DNA of 64,000 nt from Epiperipatus broadwayi (GCA_028023455.1 JAQFVV010006199.1:6338972-6402971), one strand, 5' to 3'. Positions 42,240 to 57,290 are shown, numbered from the stretch's first letter. Notes: generated by a model not told the origin, from the sequence alone. Made by a program: numbers and translations.

Positions 42240-45160
42240 ATAGTTATTCTATTAGCATCTTCAATGAGTCTTCATTTAACATCTTTAATTTTTTAAAATA
42301 TTATTGAAAATGATATATAATCCCTGTTTCTTTTTTTTTTTTTTGCTAGTTTTTTTGTTTTGTTTTTTCCAAAACATTTTTTCAATAGTTTCTTAAAATA
42401 TCAATATACTGTGTTCCATTTTTAAGATTAAGTGAACATATGTTCATATATTTCTACTTAGCAGACGATTTTGAATCAGTAACATAACTGGAGATTTTAA
42501 TTTAATTCTGTGTATCTAATTTTTCAGCTACTTCTGACTTAATTGCATTTAAAAATAGATAATTTAAACATGATTGACTTAATAAATTTTATAATCAGTT
42601 TTTAACAATATTTTCTGTGTTGCCATTATCACTGGAAAAATTAAATATAAAAAAGTGCAGTGTTTACATTCGGGAAATCGCACAATAAGTTTTTAAATTT
42701 TATTTTTAATAATTCAGAAAAATCCCTTACTTTTTATTTACCTTTGCATGAAATTGTCTTTTCATAATTTGCAAAAGTTGAAAAGAAAATTTTTTATTTC
42801 CGTGTTACCGTTTTAAACTGTAGTAAAATGATATGTGTAATCAGATATCCAAAATAAATATTATGTATTTTAAATTAATCATTTCTAGTCATAGCAAACA
42901 CAAGCATACAAAATATTAATATTTTTCTTGTATAATAAAAAATATATATTTATAATATTTTATAAAAATAATACTAGAACTTAGTCTGAATCTTCTTAAG
43001 TCATTGTTCTTAGCTTAATTGTACTTAATAGTAGTCTGGAACAAGTATGTATGTGTATATATTGTAACATGGTAAAAAATGGTGGTGTCGTGGAGGTGAT
43101 CAATATAACCTGAATAAAACATAACCTGATCATTGGTCACCATTTTGTAATGGACTATTGATTATAATATGGGGTGATAACATAAAAAACTTTACTATGT
43201 CTCAGAATTGAGACATAATCCACAATAATATAGATCTAGCCTAAATATGGAATGTCATTTTATAAAAGTTCTAAAGTTGATTTGGCACTTTATAATAATT
43301 ACCACATGTATGTGATCATCATAGGCTAGCATTGGGTAGCTACTTTGTCACAATAATACTGGATTTTCTACCTCACTACCTCTCTACATTTATTCAGTCA
43401 ACATTTGTCATAAAGAAATGCCTTTAAGATTTATATTCATTATCACAGATCAAAAACATGCATAAGCAAATACTAGCTTTGTTAGAACCTGTGTAAAATT
43501 ATCTAGCTCAGTTATTGATCACATTAGGCAATAACAATATTTTCCATATATAATTATTTAAATTGTCCACTACACTATCATAAAATATTAATAATCTCTA
43601 TTAAAATCTAAGTTACTCAGATTATATTTAAAATGAAATAAAGCAAATGAGATCATCACCTCAGACATCAACAAATCTATTCATGATTCCAAAGTAAAGT
43701 GCAATAAGCAGCGAAACCATATATCATTGCCCTAAACAATGATTCATGCTTAAGACATCTATTTAATTAATAATTGAATAAAACTAAATTTTAATCAATA
43801 AACAATTAAATTCTGATGTACTTTACTAATCTAATATTATTTATAGTAATGCAAAATTTACTGTAATATTTAATGACATTCTATTTAAATCACTAGTTTC
43901 TAAATAATTATAATTACATTTTGAGAACATTTTCTAAACCATACAATATTTATAATGTTTAAATGAAATAAACCTTTGCTCACTGTTATATCTATTTCAA
44001 TAAAATGCTAAATATAATATAAACATTTCATTTACACCCTACATTAGATTGATATGCAATTATTGCTTCAGTTATATTCTAAAATGAAGCACTTCACAAG
44101 AATTTATTATCAATAAATACATTAGGTAATTTTACAATATCCAATCACATTATATAAAATATATTGTAGATTTCTATTAGACATTTACTGACTTATAATC
44201 ACTGATATTATTCATCTACTTAAATCTCCAATCAATCGATTATAGAAATGTATAATTAAACTATATGTGACAATAATTGGCAGTTATCCAAACCAAAAAT
44301 AATATTCAGTTCTCTACTGGTTAATAAAATTTATGATCTCCACTTCAGACAAATTTAACAAGGTAATTAAGACAGATCATTTTGACTAATGATAAAATAA
44401 AAATCTATTAAGATTTTTGTAACCGGACAAGATATGCAAATAAATAATCAATTCTGAACTAATGAAATTATTTCTACTAGTAATATTGACTTAGATAAGC
44501 AAACAAATATTTAAATGCAGTACCAAATAAAATTTATACCTAATCGGATTTAATAATGATTTATAAAATATGCATATATCTAATTCTATTTCACTTACCA
44601 AGATGGATTTAATCTTGGTTCTCTTACCAAGATGGATTTAATCCTGGATCAAATTTTAAGTATCAAAATTATCTTGCGCATTCAAAAGAAATAATTAGAC
44701 AGATTCACAGGATTTTAAATCAATTCTAAATTTATTGATTTATAATAAAAATTTATAATAGTAATAATCAAAAATATAACAACAACAACAAAAAAATCAA
44801 TGTTTGCAATAGACTAAAATCAATAATAATATTTGTGTGTGGAACTCCAAAAATGTGTGGGAAGACAATAATACTATATATATGTATAAAATGGAAGGAG
44901 AGATTTTAACCCTCCCCCTGAGATTTTAAATAGCATATATAATGATTAAAAATGTGATCAAATAAAAATTGATCTCTATTTATTTATAAATGTAATCTCT
45001 AAACAATTAAACAAGCATAAAGAAAAATCTGTTATAATTAAACCCTTTTCTATCCAAATCTCCAAGTTAAATCTTGAACACACACAAAAAAAAATTAAAT
45101 ATTTGAAAACATCAAGTCTTATTAACTTATATCATCAGAGAAGTGTTTAAATAATAAAAA
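42240..45160. other. AT-rich DNA, no gene; one 29-bp tandem duplication
   Basis: At 44593-44650 a 29-bp unit containing CTTACCAAGATGGATTTAAT occurs twice. The rest, including the slightly less AT-rich 43.05-43.40 kb, holds nothing I recognise. Confidence 0.45.
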
Positions 45161-45210
45161 TAAAATGAACCTCTCTAGCCTTTTCATTGCATGCATGAAT
45201 TCTATCATAC

Positions 45211-45243
<33 letters not shown>

Positions 45244-45246
<3 letters not shown>

Positions 45247-45298
45247 AAAACATAGGTAAGTATATATATATATATATATTACTTACCTATGTTTTTGA
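45244..45298. repeat. Perfect 19-bp inverted repeat around a TA core
   Basis: TCAAAAACATAGGTAAGTA and its exact complement flank about 17 bp of TA repeats; a further (TA)n tract lies to the left at about 45209-45243. It would extrude as a cruciform. Transposon relic or simple slippage palindrome. Confidence 0.9.
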
Positions 45299-45299
45299 A

Positions 45300-48165
45300 A
45301 TAAAATGTAAACTCTCCTTTTCTTTTAACAAAAAAAAAATATGTACAGAAATCATACTACCTAAATGAAAGGCTGCCCATTTTTACTCATTATCCATGGA
45401 TCCATTGTAGCTTCTGGTTCTTTATTTCTGATCCTAAGGTATAAAGATGATTTTCCTTTAAGTAGAGAAGATAAACATTAATAGTAAGTAACATGGATTT
45501 GAATCCAATTATTTTCACATTTAAATTGTGATGTTTTCTTTTAAACATATAAATGTATCCAATCATTTAAAACAATAAATACTTATCCAATGCAAAATCA
45601 CATATCACTGGCTTTATTTTCATTTTCTATTAATAATAATGCACAAATAGAATTCCTTTAATGACATAATCTAATTATAATCAAGTGAAAATAAATGCTA
45701 ACTTTTTTTTCTAGATTAAGAAAGTGAAATTTAAATTGCCTAATGTCACTGGTAGGTTGTGTTAATCGATCTTGTAAAATTCCTTGATCTGAAATATGTC
45801 ATCCATAGACATATAATGGGCTTTATATCCACCACAAATAAATAAATGCAATTCTGGATTTTTTTAACCATGGAATATCTTTATGATGCTTGCTTGCAAT
45901 ATAATGCATTGTGATGGGTTTTTCTTTCACATTCTTGCCACCTGGAATTTCATCAGCAAGCTGCCCCACATAGTTGAAATCTTATTCTTCCATAGTTTTA
46001 TAAACTAATCACATAAACAATAAAATTTAATAAATTTTTTAAAGAATATCTAAAACATGTTTCTTCTGGCAATGATAAAATTACAAGAACTCAAATTACA
46101 GTGTCTCTTTTCTATTTATGAGATATTCTTGATGATTTATTGTTGTCACAACAACTGTTGAATATTGCTCAAATTTGACTTGATGATGAGAAATTTGTTC
46201 AAGAAAATTTTGCCACCATTAGTAAGTGAAATGGAGATTTTAAAAAAAATTGGATACAGTGAAAATGAAATCCTGTTTTATAAGTTCAATATTATTTTAA
46301 ATTAAAATAAAGAATTCCTATTATAATTCTAATACATTTTAATAGCTATAAATATTTTTATATATGTTTTTTAATAATATTTTTATAACTAATTTATAAA
46401 CAACATATATGAAACATAAAACATTTAATTTTATAGTAGGTGTTGCTATGGTGATTGTAATAACAGAAATTGAACTGTGTAGTATATAATAATAATATTG
46501 ATTCTCTTCAAGTAATTTCTTTATGATTCTCTTAACTATTTCCAAAATCTATTTATTTATTCACCTGTTAATATTTTTCTCTGAACTGATTTATAAATTG
46601 ATGCGAAATGTTAATAATAAATAAGAATATTGTTTGAATAGTGTAGTTGCCATAGTTACTTGGTTAATATTAATACTTCGACACTGACTAACAAACTTCT
46701 TTATTTTTTTTAAATACTGTGACTTATACCAATCTGGTTACTTATAATGTATATGTGATCATATATTATTATAAATTACTCAAGAAATCATGTGACATTT
46801 AGCATTCATGCAATTGGATGAACACACAAATCAAGTCAATTGGCCAAACTTTTTTTATTGTTGTTTAGCTAAAAAACTCTAATCTATAGCATTATTTTAT
46901 CATTGTGCTGAAACACATAGAACATACACGAATATATATAAAGAAAAAAAAATTATAATAAGTTTGATTTAATATTACTTTTATATCTTAATAAAAGAAT
47001 ATTTGCTTATTTCATTGTTTTCAATAAATAATGTATTCGTTTCACTCAGGAATGATAAAAAAATTTTCTTCCCTTCTATTTGCTTTAAGACTGATGGGAA
47101 CTTTTTCAATGCTTCTGTATTTGTTTGACAACAGATTTTATGCTTTAAAGAAATCAAATTTAAGAAGGATCACTTATGCTGTTTGAGCTTTCAATATAGA
47201 AAATGAAGAAATGATAAATAAGCCGAAGATTGAATAAAGTTACAAAAAGGATTTTTATTTGATATTTTCCATTGTAGGAGAAATATTTCATTAAGAGCTG
47301 CTGCAGCTTGCTCTTTAAGATAATTTTTTTTTTTAAAAAAAAAAACTTTTTATAAAGAATATTCAAACAAAATTAAAAAGAAAAAATAATGTGTTGTACA
47401 TATATAGGCACTAACAACAATCTTGTACTTTGACATATATCTTTCAAAAATTTTTATTGCAAACTTTATATTTGATACTATAGATTTAATTCCTTACACA
47501 TATAAATACATCTTTTATGTGAACGGCTAGCATTCTGATCATCAATAAAATTATACCCTCTATTTTGAAAAATTTCATATGCAAAATTAGCTTTAGGTAC
47601 ACGAATTTTATAAAGAATATTTGTTAACTTCATGATCAATATCATTAGTCAATTGCAAAAGGCAGTTTTCACATACCAAAATCATATTTTTTCAAGCTTT
47701 TCTGTCTTTTGCTTCATATCTCAACTATTTCACTTTTAAAATACATCAATCAACTTCTTTTTTCTACTACCTCTTTTCTTCACACCATCTGTAATATCTT
47801 TCAATACATATTTCATAATTCTTCTGACTCTCAAATAAATAAATATTTCTCTTAATACATACGGAATTAATCTTTTACATTTTTAATAGAAATATTTATG
47901 TGATCTATTTAATAAACTCGATTAAAAAAAGAAATTTATAAAAATTTTAGTGCTTACTTTTTTTTTTTTACTTTTTTTTAATAACATAATAACTATAAAA
48001 AATAAATACAGGAGAAATAAATCAATAGTTTAAATAATAAATTAAAGTACAAACTTAAAAAAAAAAATCAAGTTTAACAAAATGGTAAGATCCATTTCAT
48101 TTCTTTATTGTGACATTGTTTTTTGTTTTGCAACTATTGCAATTTTTTTTTTTTTTTTTTTGGCA
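45300..48165. other. AT-rich DNA, nothing recognised
   Basis: Only chance open frames. An 11-T/11-A palindromic run lies near 47327-47345. No gene, RNA or element end. Confidence 0.5.
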
Positions 48166-48169
48166 AAGT

Positions 48170-48340
48170 TATATATCAAATGTCTAAACGATAAAGATGT
48201 ACCAGATGATTGGAAGAATGCAGTATTAATAGTAGTATTTAAAGAAATGTGATAAAGAAGATATTAGAAATTACAGTCCTAAATTTCTTTTATCAATTCT
48301 ACACAAAAATTTTACTAAAATAATTGCAATTCATCTATAG
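48170..48340 (+). pseudogene. RTE-like RT fragment (fingers region)
   Basis: Translation gives DKDVPDDWKNAVLIVVFK, a frameshift, then DKEDIRNYSPKFLLSILHKN and FTKIIAIHL. This matches the family pattern W-x-A-x-I-I-x-x-F-K-K-G-D, NYRPISLLS, YKxFTKII. The fragment is about 57 codons and is bounded on its right by a 360-bp direct-repeat structure. Confidence 0.75.
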
Positions 48341-48756
48341 TTGAGGTTTGAGAGGTTCCACTATCGTCAAAACTACATTGTTTGGCTATTAAACAAACAT
48401 TTTAGAAGCATGTTAAAAAGGTTAAAGTCTTTCTCTAATTACACAATTTCTATGCACTTGATAAATAATCAGAACGTTACATTAGTTTCTATATTTCTAT
48501 TATAAAGATTTTAATATTAACTCATTGTAAATCACAAGATTTCATGTAAGTTAATTTGTGAAAGGAAATAGTGACTTTAAAATAAAGAGAGTAACATCTT
48601 CACAATAATCAAATCAAAATGCTTCAGATTGACCTATATAAATAAGAAGTTAGGTTAAAGATAAGATGACTATACATCTTTATAAAGTCCCTGCTTTGTG
48701 TTGAGGTTTGAGAGGTCCCTCTATAGTCAAAACTACATTGTTTGACTATTATACAA
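48341..48756 (+). repeat. Pair of ~55-bp direct repeats spaced exactly 360 bp
   Basis: TTGAGGTTTGAGAGGT starts at 48341 and 48701; each copy continues through AGTCAAAACTACATTGTTTG or its one-base variant. The repeats lie exactly between the RTE fragment and the LINE at 48.77 kb. It may be a small element with short terminal direct repeats or a local duplication. The middle has no coding sequence. Confidence 0.75.
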
Positions 48757-48767
48757 ATGTTTAAGGT

Positions 48768-51700
48768 GCAAAACCAGGGATTATAATACTGGGTGGTGAC
48801 CTTAATTGTACATTCCAATCTCTTCCTAGCACATTACAAAATAAAATAAATGAAATTTCACTGTATCCATTGCATGAAAAATATTCAGATGATGCATATA
48901 CTTTCTTCAATAGCACTTCTCTTATAGACCTTTTCTTTGTGTTTGGGGATTAACTCAGCAAGTCAACTATTAATACATCACCGGTTGCTTTTTCAGATCA
49001 CCTCTGTGTAAAGTTAGTACTTGATAATTATTGTCAAATCAAAAATCAATATAGATTTTTTACTAGAAGAAACATAAAAGATGGTGTTCTGTCCTCGATT
49101 GGCCAATTATCTGTTATCTTGACTATCATTAATTATTATACAAAATGTTCAGGCTTACCACCCTGTATTGCTTGGTTTAAAATTTAAAAAGATCTCTAGA
49201 ATATGTTATAAGAATGTGCAGAATATTTTATCAATGAATCAAATGAAAAATAGAATCTCTGAAATTCAGATAGTTTTACTCAATATTACTAACCTCAGAC
49301 CTAATAATCAATTAATAAATAATTTACAAGAAGAATACAACAACTTGTATCAACTTATGCATCAAGTCAATTCTTAACTTGAGTAAATTATCAAAACCCA
49401 TGATAAACTATGCTAGCATATACATCCCATACTCTAGGGGTATTGCCAGTATAACCAAAGATGATTAAAGCATTGCCTCTGGAATCTATGTTGATAATTA
49501 CATATTTGAAAAGTTAAAGCATAATTTGGCATAAGCACAGATTTTGTTGATCAATACAGTAGTATCATAACCGGGGAACCGAAAGAGTATATTTCAAATC
49601 AGGATATTCAGGATGAGATTAATATCCTCAAGGTAAATCAATAATGGTGAATCACACAATCCCAGCCTCTGTTTATAAACAGCTTGACTATGCTCTCAGA
49701 TTTGCAATGTGGAGATTTTTAATGTTGTGTTATGAGAGAATTGAGTGGCTCTTTATGAGCAACAGGGTAATTTTTAGCCTCAAAAAAGACAAATTAGTGC
49801 AAAGTCCATCAATTGATGAACTGAGATGTATTTCCATAGAAGATATTGATTCGAAGATTCTAGCTAGAATTCTCTTCATGAAATTAGATTACCTCATCAA
49901 TTCTCGAATGTTTTCTGCTCTCCATGCCATTAAGGACAGACGCATTGCAGTAAATGTAGCCTTAAAAATTCACGAGGCTATTAAATATGCCAGGGATTTA
50001 AACTTAACCCAATATCATGCTTTTCAAATAAATTTTAGGGCTGCTTTTGACATGGAAAATTGGTCATATTTGATTCAGTCCCTCCACTTTTTAATCCCAG
50101 ATCACATATGGTTGGTGAATGCAGTTGAAAATTATATTAAAAATAGTAGAATCTCTCTTAAAAACTTTATGAGAAGATCTGAATTTTTTTATCCCTAAGA
50201 GGGGTATTTCACAGGGTTCTCCCTTGGTGGCACATCTGTTGTAGTGTATATAGACCCTCTTGTTCATAAGATTGAGAACCTCATTCCTGGCCATTATCTT
50301 CCGCACTTGGGTATGCAGGTAGCTGTTACAGCTTTCATTGATGATATTATAATAATATTTCAAAACAGCTATAATATCCAAGTTGTGATGAATATCTTAC
50401 AAAATTTTCAGGCTGAAACCAGCTCAGTTATTCAACCAATAAAGTCTGCAGTCTGGCAGTTAGCTACTGGTAAAAAAATGCCATCTAACTTTATGGCTGT
50501 TCCGTCTGCTTTCTTGGGCATACCATTATATATGTCCAAGACAAAGATGAACTCTTATTTAAATAAATTAATTATTACAAAAATTGAAGATAAAATAAAT
50601 TTTCTTCACTTAAATTATATAAAATTACAAGAGCATCAATTGTTAATTCTATACTTTCAGGGATTTTGGCATACTATGCACCCTGGGTATCCCTGCATAA
50701 CAAAATAATACTCAGAATAAACCAGATTGTAAAGAAATATGTCTGGGGTAGAGATTCAAGATGGATCCCAATTTCAACCTTGCAAATTCCAATAGAAAAT
50801 GGCTGTCTTGGCCTGATTGATCCAGAGTTAAATGTATCTTACATCAAGGCAAGTACATTTATTAACTTAAAATAATTCCAATTTCTTGGGCCTTCTGTTG
50901 ATCATGCTAGCTTCTTTAATGAAATTGGATGTAAGGGAAGATTTTTTATAACTGACCTGTTCATTGCTTATAGGGATCTCCAGGATGATCTGAATGTGCC
51001 CAGTTTGGAAGGTATTAAATATAAAGACTTAAGGAATCATTTTAAAAGTCATGACAATGCATGGTTGGATATATAAAAAAATGTGTTGAAAAAGTTCAAC
51101 TCTATATATGCACCCCAATTCTACTTCAAATTTGTTTTCAAACTGATGAATGGCTTGTTTCCAATAACTAAATTCAATAACTAAGGTTCTAAATGAAAGG
51201 CTATGTATGAACTTGGATCCGATCTGTTTACTATGCAAATCTGGTTATGAAACTTTCCAGCATCTATTCAAAGAATGTTTGGCATTTGGACAGATAAGAG
51301 CTAGGATGTTCCACAGACCAATCATCAACTTAAAATTTCTATTTAGTCAATACTTTGAGAAATTTAACCTCCATAATGCAATGGTAACTGTGCATACCCT
51401 TAAGACAATATAGTATATAAGATGTACTATGATATTCGATAACAAGAAATTCAACTGGCTGAGAAAACTCTATAGCGATTGGGAAACTTATTTCAATCAA
51501 TGTCAGAGATACTTGTCAAGGAAGATGATGACTTGAATCTGGGGTGGCCCGGAAATAACTCTGAGATTATCAGATAAACCTTTTGTTTTGAATAAAAGTT
51601 GAAATTCCACTGGGTGGCTTATTTTTAAGCTAATCAAACATTTTATTACATGCTTCACCCTTTTGAGTTGCATTTGCTTGATGTCTCAAAAGTCTCCTTC

Positions 51701-51875
51701 TATTATATTGTTACAGGTCCTTCTTGAATTGGAGTTAACTGTTTAATGGCCTGGAGCCTTTTTGTCTTAATAGTGAAATATTTCAAATTGTCTGGGTTTT
51801 GGTTATCATTTGTTTAACTATTTGTATAAATTGTAAATATTTATGTTATTAATAAAGTTTTATTATAAATTTGTT
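48768..51875 (+). pseudogene. LINE: APE endonuclease C-terminal part, RT and zinc-binding domain, decayed
   Basis: At 48.77-49.03 kb: IILGGDLNCTF, then SLIDLFFVFG and FSDHLCVKL, the GGDxN, ID and SDH landmarks of an AP-type endonuclease whose N-terminal part is missing. At 49644-50198: RT with LRCISIEDIDSKILARIL and FRAAFDMENWS (motif A). Then RGISQGSPL (motif B) after a frameshift near 50.2 kb, and AFIDDIIIIF (motif C) at residues 30-39 of the 50244-50708 frame. Thumb: KYVWG and GCLGL. Zinc-binding domain near 51207: DPICLLC, ETFQHLFKEC, with all four ligands kept. AATAAA at 51851-51856. Multiple frame breaks make it inactive. It is more complete than the copy at 40.65-42.18 kb. Confidence 0.9.
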
Positions 51876-51879
51876 TTTT

Positions 51880-54800
51880 TTTAAAAAAGAAAGACCTTCA
51901 GATAAAAAAAACAAACATTTACATATTGCTTTTAATAATATTTTTATTTTTGTTACAACAATTAAGCAATTTAATTAAATAAGAATTTTACTTTTAGAGA
52001 AATAACTTAATAAATATATATATTTTTTTAAAAAAAAGAATAATATCATCCATACAAAAAGATGCTCAAAGTATTAGTAAGAGCTTATGGTGGTGGAAGC
52101 TAATAGAAAGTATTTTTATTTAATTAATTAAATGATTTATGTATGCAATGAAACTTTGGAGAATACCAAGCATAGGTATAAAAATATTTTAAGTAGAAAG
52201 ATCAAAGATTTTTTAAAATGACGTAAGACATTTACCTACAGAAAAAAAAATTAAACACCATAATCTTTGCAAGGCTGCAAACATATGTGAAAGAGAAATA
52301 ACAATAAAATCACGAACTTGAGTGATATATATAAAAATCAATAAAATATGCACCTTCAAAATGTTCATATACATGCACACATATAACAAAATAAAATAAA
52401 ATAATGAAAACGTTTACTTTTGAAAATATAGAATAAAGATTTTTTTCTATTCTAAACAAAAACATTATTATGCTTTTTTTTTTTAAAGGCATAAATAATG
52501 AATTCAGAAAAAATGATTTTATAAAAACAATGTACCATTGTAAAAAAAAAATTTTAAGAACTAGGGGAAAATACATAATTTATTTAAATAACATTATCAA
52601 ATAGAATTAATAATTAAGTAATTATAATTAATGCACTACGTAAATAAATATAACTGCTGTCATTAGAAGAATGTTACAAAAGCCAAAATAAATTTTAAAA
52701 AAATTATTTTAGGATAATTGATTTAACTATTAGGTTATATGATAAAAAATCATCTAAAAAACATTCAAGTGCTGGAAATTAATATTTAAAAATGACAGTT
52801 GATATTTTTTATACTTTTTTTTCATTAAGATGAAACAAAATTTCAAACTAGTGAAATATATAATATGTAGTCAAGGAAAAGAGTACTAAAACAAGGACAG
52901 TGATGTGCTCAAATATCATTGATGATAATTTTTCATTGTTCATCATCTTTAATAACAATTCATTAAAGCAATTAAAAATTTATTACTATCAATAAATAAA
53001 TAATCAAATCAGGGAGTTCACAAGAAGCTGAAACATTAAAAGGGATGAAGTAGGTATAACCTGAGGATCTCAAGTGCAGAGACTGCTCCTATACAATTCC
53101 GTCAAATGATGCAGAACATTGTTCATATATCTCTTTTTTTCACACACATTAAAAAGGTTCTAGTCAATCATAATTATTCTTTTTACAAAACTTTCACTTA
53201 TATAAGATTATCATGAATATACAATCTGTTGCTATGGTTTCCAAATTTAAAACTATTTTTTGATAAAATTATCATTATAAATATTTTATAACATCTTAGG
53301 ATCCAGTTTAAAACTTTATCTGTTTATTTATTATCATATTTTTTAGCAATATGTCCAACTCAATTCTATTTCAGTACTCTTTAATACTCATATACATAAA
53401 TATATATAAAATGTAAAAATAATCACTTTATAAAACAAAATTGATTATTTAAAATATAAATTATTGATTTAGGAATTCATAAATTGAGTATTTTTAAATT
53501 ATGTATATATAAACCCAACATTGTGGATAAATTTTAAAATTGAAATTTGATCATTTAAAATACAAAATATATATATAACATAATTGCTTTTTATATAACA
53601 CATATAAATAAATTAAGATTATTAACAAAAATAATTTTTAAAAAATGGAACAAATATTGAGAGATGATATATTTATATAAGGAAATACTGTTGCATTGTC
53701 AATATTCATTCATTCACATTCCTTCAAAAAAGTAAATAGCAAAATATATATTTCTTTCCTGCTATAAAAATTTATGATAATAATAAACAGTCAGGCTATT
53801 GATCTTCTAATACTATTTATGGCAAAAAACTATAAAATTCTGATGGAAATGTAATAAAGAGTATTGTATTCCTTTCAGTAGTTTTAATATTTTTAAGTTG
53901 ACTTTTTTTAAAACTAATACCTATTGCTTTAAAATGAATCAAAAATTCAATGCTATTTTTGTTATTCATAAAATTGTTTTATCCATAAAACTTTAGTCAT
54001 TTCAGGAGCACAAACAACAACTGCATGGGTTTATTTTTCTCTTTTTATTATTTTGTGAATGGTCAATTTATTCTTTTTACATAAATGGTTGGCTTTATAA
54101 TACATTTTTCTTTTACATTTAAATTAATAATAGCCATTTATTACTTAAAGAAAGCACTTCATAAATTCTCTTAGGCCACTAGTTTTCTGCTTTGAAATCA
54201 TTTCAAATGAAATTTTGTTTGTCTTTTATTTTGAGAGTTTTGAAAATAGAAAATTTGCAGAGGATGTTGTAAGCCAAAAATGTAGCTACTGCTATACTGT
54301 TAAATAGTAATAAAATTTATATCTGTCTAATTAATTTTCAAACATTAAAGTTTTTATTTGTTTAATATTTTTTAAATAACATATAAATAAGTAGCAGATA
54401 TTGAAACAATAGATATAGTGAGTCCACTATGAATATTTAGCATATTGGCTTAACAATTGAATTTATGTCTTTTAAAATTATGCTTTTAATTATATTGGCT
54501 TATTAGTAAATGATATGCATTCCTATTATTAATTATTCATAAATACTAAAATATTCTAAGATTTCAAAAACTACTTTCAGTCCATTAACATAAAAAAATA
54601 TTATCCTATATTCTTTTAGATTTTTATCTTAGAGTATAATTCATTTAAAAATTAAAATTATGTACAAATAGTAGGTCACTGATATTCATTACTTTTGTTT
54701 CTAAGCCTTTTCATAAATATATGAATTCTTGCACAATATAATTTAATTTAAATAATGTACACATTAAGAAACCACATAAATGATTAATTAAAAAAAATAG

Positions 54801-56480
54801 AATAATAAGCTTATGGCAAAAAAACAAGCAAAACATTGAATGAAAGAGAGATCACTACATTAGGTATGTAAATGAGAAAATAACTGATTGAGATATCATT
54901 CACATCAGCACTCATATAGATAAACATATAGAATCAATTAATTTAAATTTAAGGATTTATATATTTTTTACTTTATATTCAATATTTTTTCAAATAAAGT
55001 ATTACGGAACTTATCCAGGGATATGTTGGAACTATTCCACATAATATGAAATAAAGTATGTTTCAGAAGCACTCAGCTTTTTTGAAGTGTCTACAAACTA
55101 TCTGTTCATCAACAGATTGCTTATATTGAAAAATAATAAAATTCTTGAAATTCATTATATTGAATATATTTAGCTTTTCTACACTAAATTAATAATATAA
55201 AGAGCAGTCAAAATATGTTGACAAAATTTAAAATATTTAATTGGTTCTTTTCTCAAGATGAGTTTCTAAAGTTATCTGTTTTGTTTTATTTTTAATCAAG
55301 AAAAAGAAGAAAACATTTACTATTTATTGTTGTTACTAAAGTGAATAAATACTGTACTATAAATAAAAAGATGCTTAATCACTTGAAAATATTAGTTGTT
55401 TTTGAAAATCTATCTTTTTGTTTGTTTCTAGTTTAATTCCTTTATTGATTTATAATACAGCAGCTTCAAATGCCTCTAAGAGTTGTTTTATTCGTGTGAT
55501 AAAATATTTCATGGATTGTATTTTCAAAACCTATTTAAAGTTATTTTAGCTTTCTCTTATTTTCATTGAACATATTCTTTTTTCTTCATCTTTTATTCTT
55601 GAAAAAAAAAATTATTGACCGCAGTCTGTTTAAACTATAAAGGTTATTTATTTTTTCGTCGTAGGAATCGGTTTTTTTTTTTTGTTTGCTTTTTATATTT
55701 ATAGATTTTAATTTCTAAATCCTTAGAAGTTTATCAATTTGTTTTGTTTTCTCTTGTAATTCTTGTAAGTTAAACTGTATAATAAAAATCGTTATCAACT
55801 AGGAAATATTTAATATATAGTTCTACATCTCTGTATTCTGCTTCATATTAATTTCTTCTCACTGATAGATAAAAAAAACTTAATTTTTTACACCATATTT
55901 TTCTGCTTTTTGTAAGAGTTTTATATATTATAAATTTATATTATTGTACATACAAGCGTGTGTACATATTTAAATATATGATCATCATGATGTAATAGAT
56001 ATCTTAGTAATATATCCATGAACTGGATTTGAATGCAAGACAGGTGAAATTTGTGCTTTTTTTTTTTTCAGATTATAAGCAGCCTGGATAATTCAATTAT
56101 AGCAGCATACACTTTTTTTCATTACTACTATATTGCAAAGTTTAGTAATTAACAGATGCCAGGTGATTGTATTTAATAAATTTCTATCCTAAGATTAGCT
56201 TCAAGCTTATGGTTTTATTATTGAAGAGCTTAGGATTTTGAATCAATGTATCTGGATCTTTACGGTCTAGTGAACATTATTCTGGCATTTATTTTTTATT
56301 TCTCTGACATATTATCCAGCAATCTTCCAAAACTAAAAAATATAATCTTAGCTAACTTGCTTGTATAGTCATGTAGATTTAAAACCAGTTCAGATACTAT
56401 ATATTATGATCTCCTTAGTTTTTTTTAAAGAAATATAACTGCCTTTATTTTCTCATTAAAAATAAAAACATTTACATGTT
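51880..56480. other. AT-rich DNA, nothing recognised
   Basis: Long AT-rich stretch with only chance open frames. I see no element boundary. Confidence 0.5.
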
Positions 56481-56938
56481 TTTCAGATTGGGGTGATAGC
56501 TTGATAGTATATCAGAGAAGGAAATGATGGTTACTAGAGAGAAGATATGTTAGATTCTAAAGGTCCAGATGCACTGATCCAAGATCCAAAGTTCCTCACT
56601 GATAAAAGCCATAAGCTTAAAATTAGTCTGGGGATATAGGATTGAATAAGTAAGGGATAGAGATTTAATTAATCACTATCATCTGGCTTCTATTAGTTAC
56701 TAAAGCTTACAGTTACTGGCATAGAGGTGGTGGAAGAAAAATACATGTTGCAATAACAGCAGTATGTAAGTTAATCATGTGATATTTTATTGGCTTATGC
56801 CAAATCCTGGACACAGAACAGAGGTGCCTATATTTGTTAAAAAAACTAAGTACACCATAACATATAGAAACTGAATTGGTTTCAGATATGTCTGACTGTA
56901 CAAGCAAATTGTCTAAGATGGAAAACATTTATATATTT
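56481..56938 (+). repeat. Dispersed repeat R2, distal unit 1
   Basis: Contains GATCCAAAGTTCCTCACTGA, TTAGTCTGGGGATATAGGAT, a GGTGGTGGAAGAAAAAT block and a GAATTGGTTTCAGATATGTC head for the next unit. Matches the R2 units at 4.2-4.85 kb. Confidence 0.75.
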
Positions 56939-57290
56939 TTTAGTTTGAATTGATAATTTAATAGTATATCAGAGAGGTAAATGATGGTTTCTAGAAGAAT
57001 AGTGCATTAAATTTTAAAGGTTCAACAAGATCCAAAGATTCTCACTAATAAAAACTATGAGCTTGAAATTAATATTATGATATTGGATATAATATACAGA
57101 ATAAGGATTTTTAAGCATTATCATCAGGCATCTACTAGTTACTAAAACTTACAGTAAATGGCATACAGGTGGTGAAAGAAAAATGGATGCTGCCATAATA
57201 GAAATGTGCAAGCTGTAGTTTATATTATCAAGTCATATGATATTTTAGTGGTTGAAAGTCAATTTATATATAATCCAGATGATGAATAAG
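56939..57290 (+). repeat. Dispersed repeat R2, distal unit 2
   Basis: Repeats the landmarks of the preceding unit at about 457 bp: ATAGTATATCAGAGAG, ATGATGGTTTCTAGA, AAAGATTCTCACTAATAAAA, GGTGGTGAAAGAAAAATGGA. More diverged than unit 1. Confidence 0.75.

Noticed and set aside
45240-45300. Intrinsic terminator hairpin
   Set aside because: A bacterial-type terminator makes no sense here; there is no upstream gene and the palindrome has a TA core.
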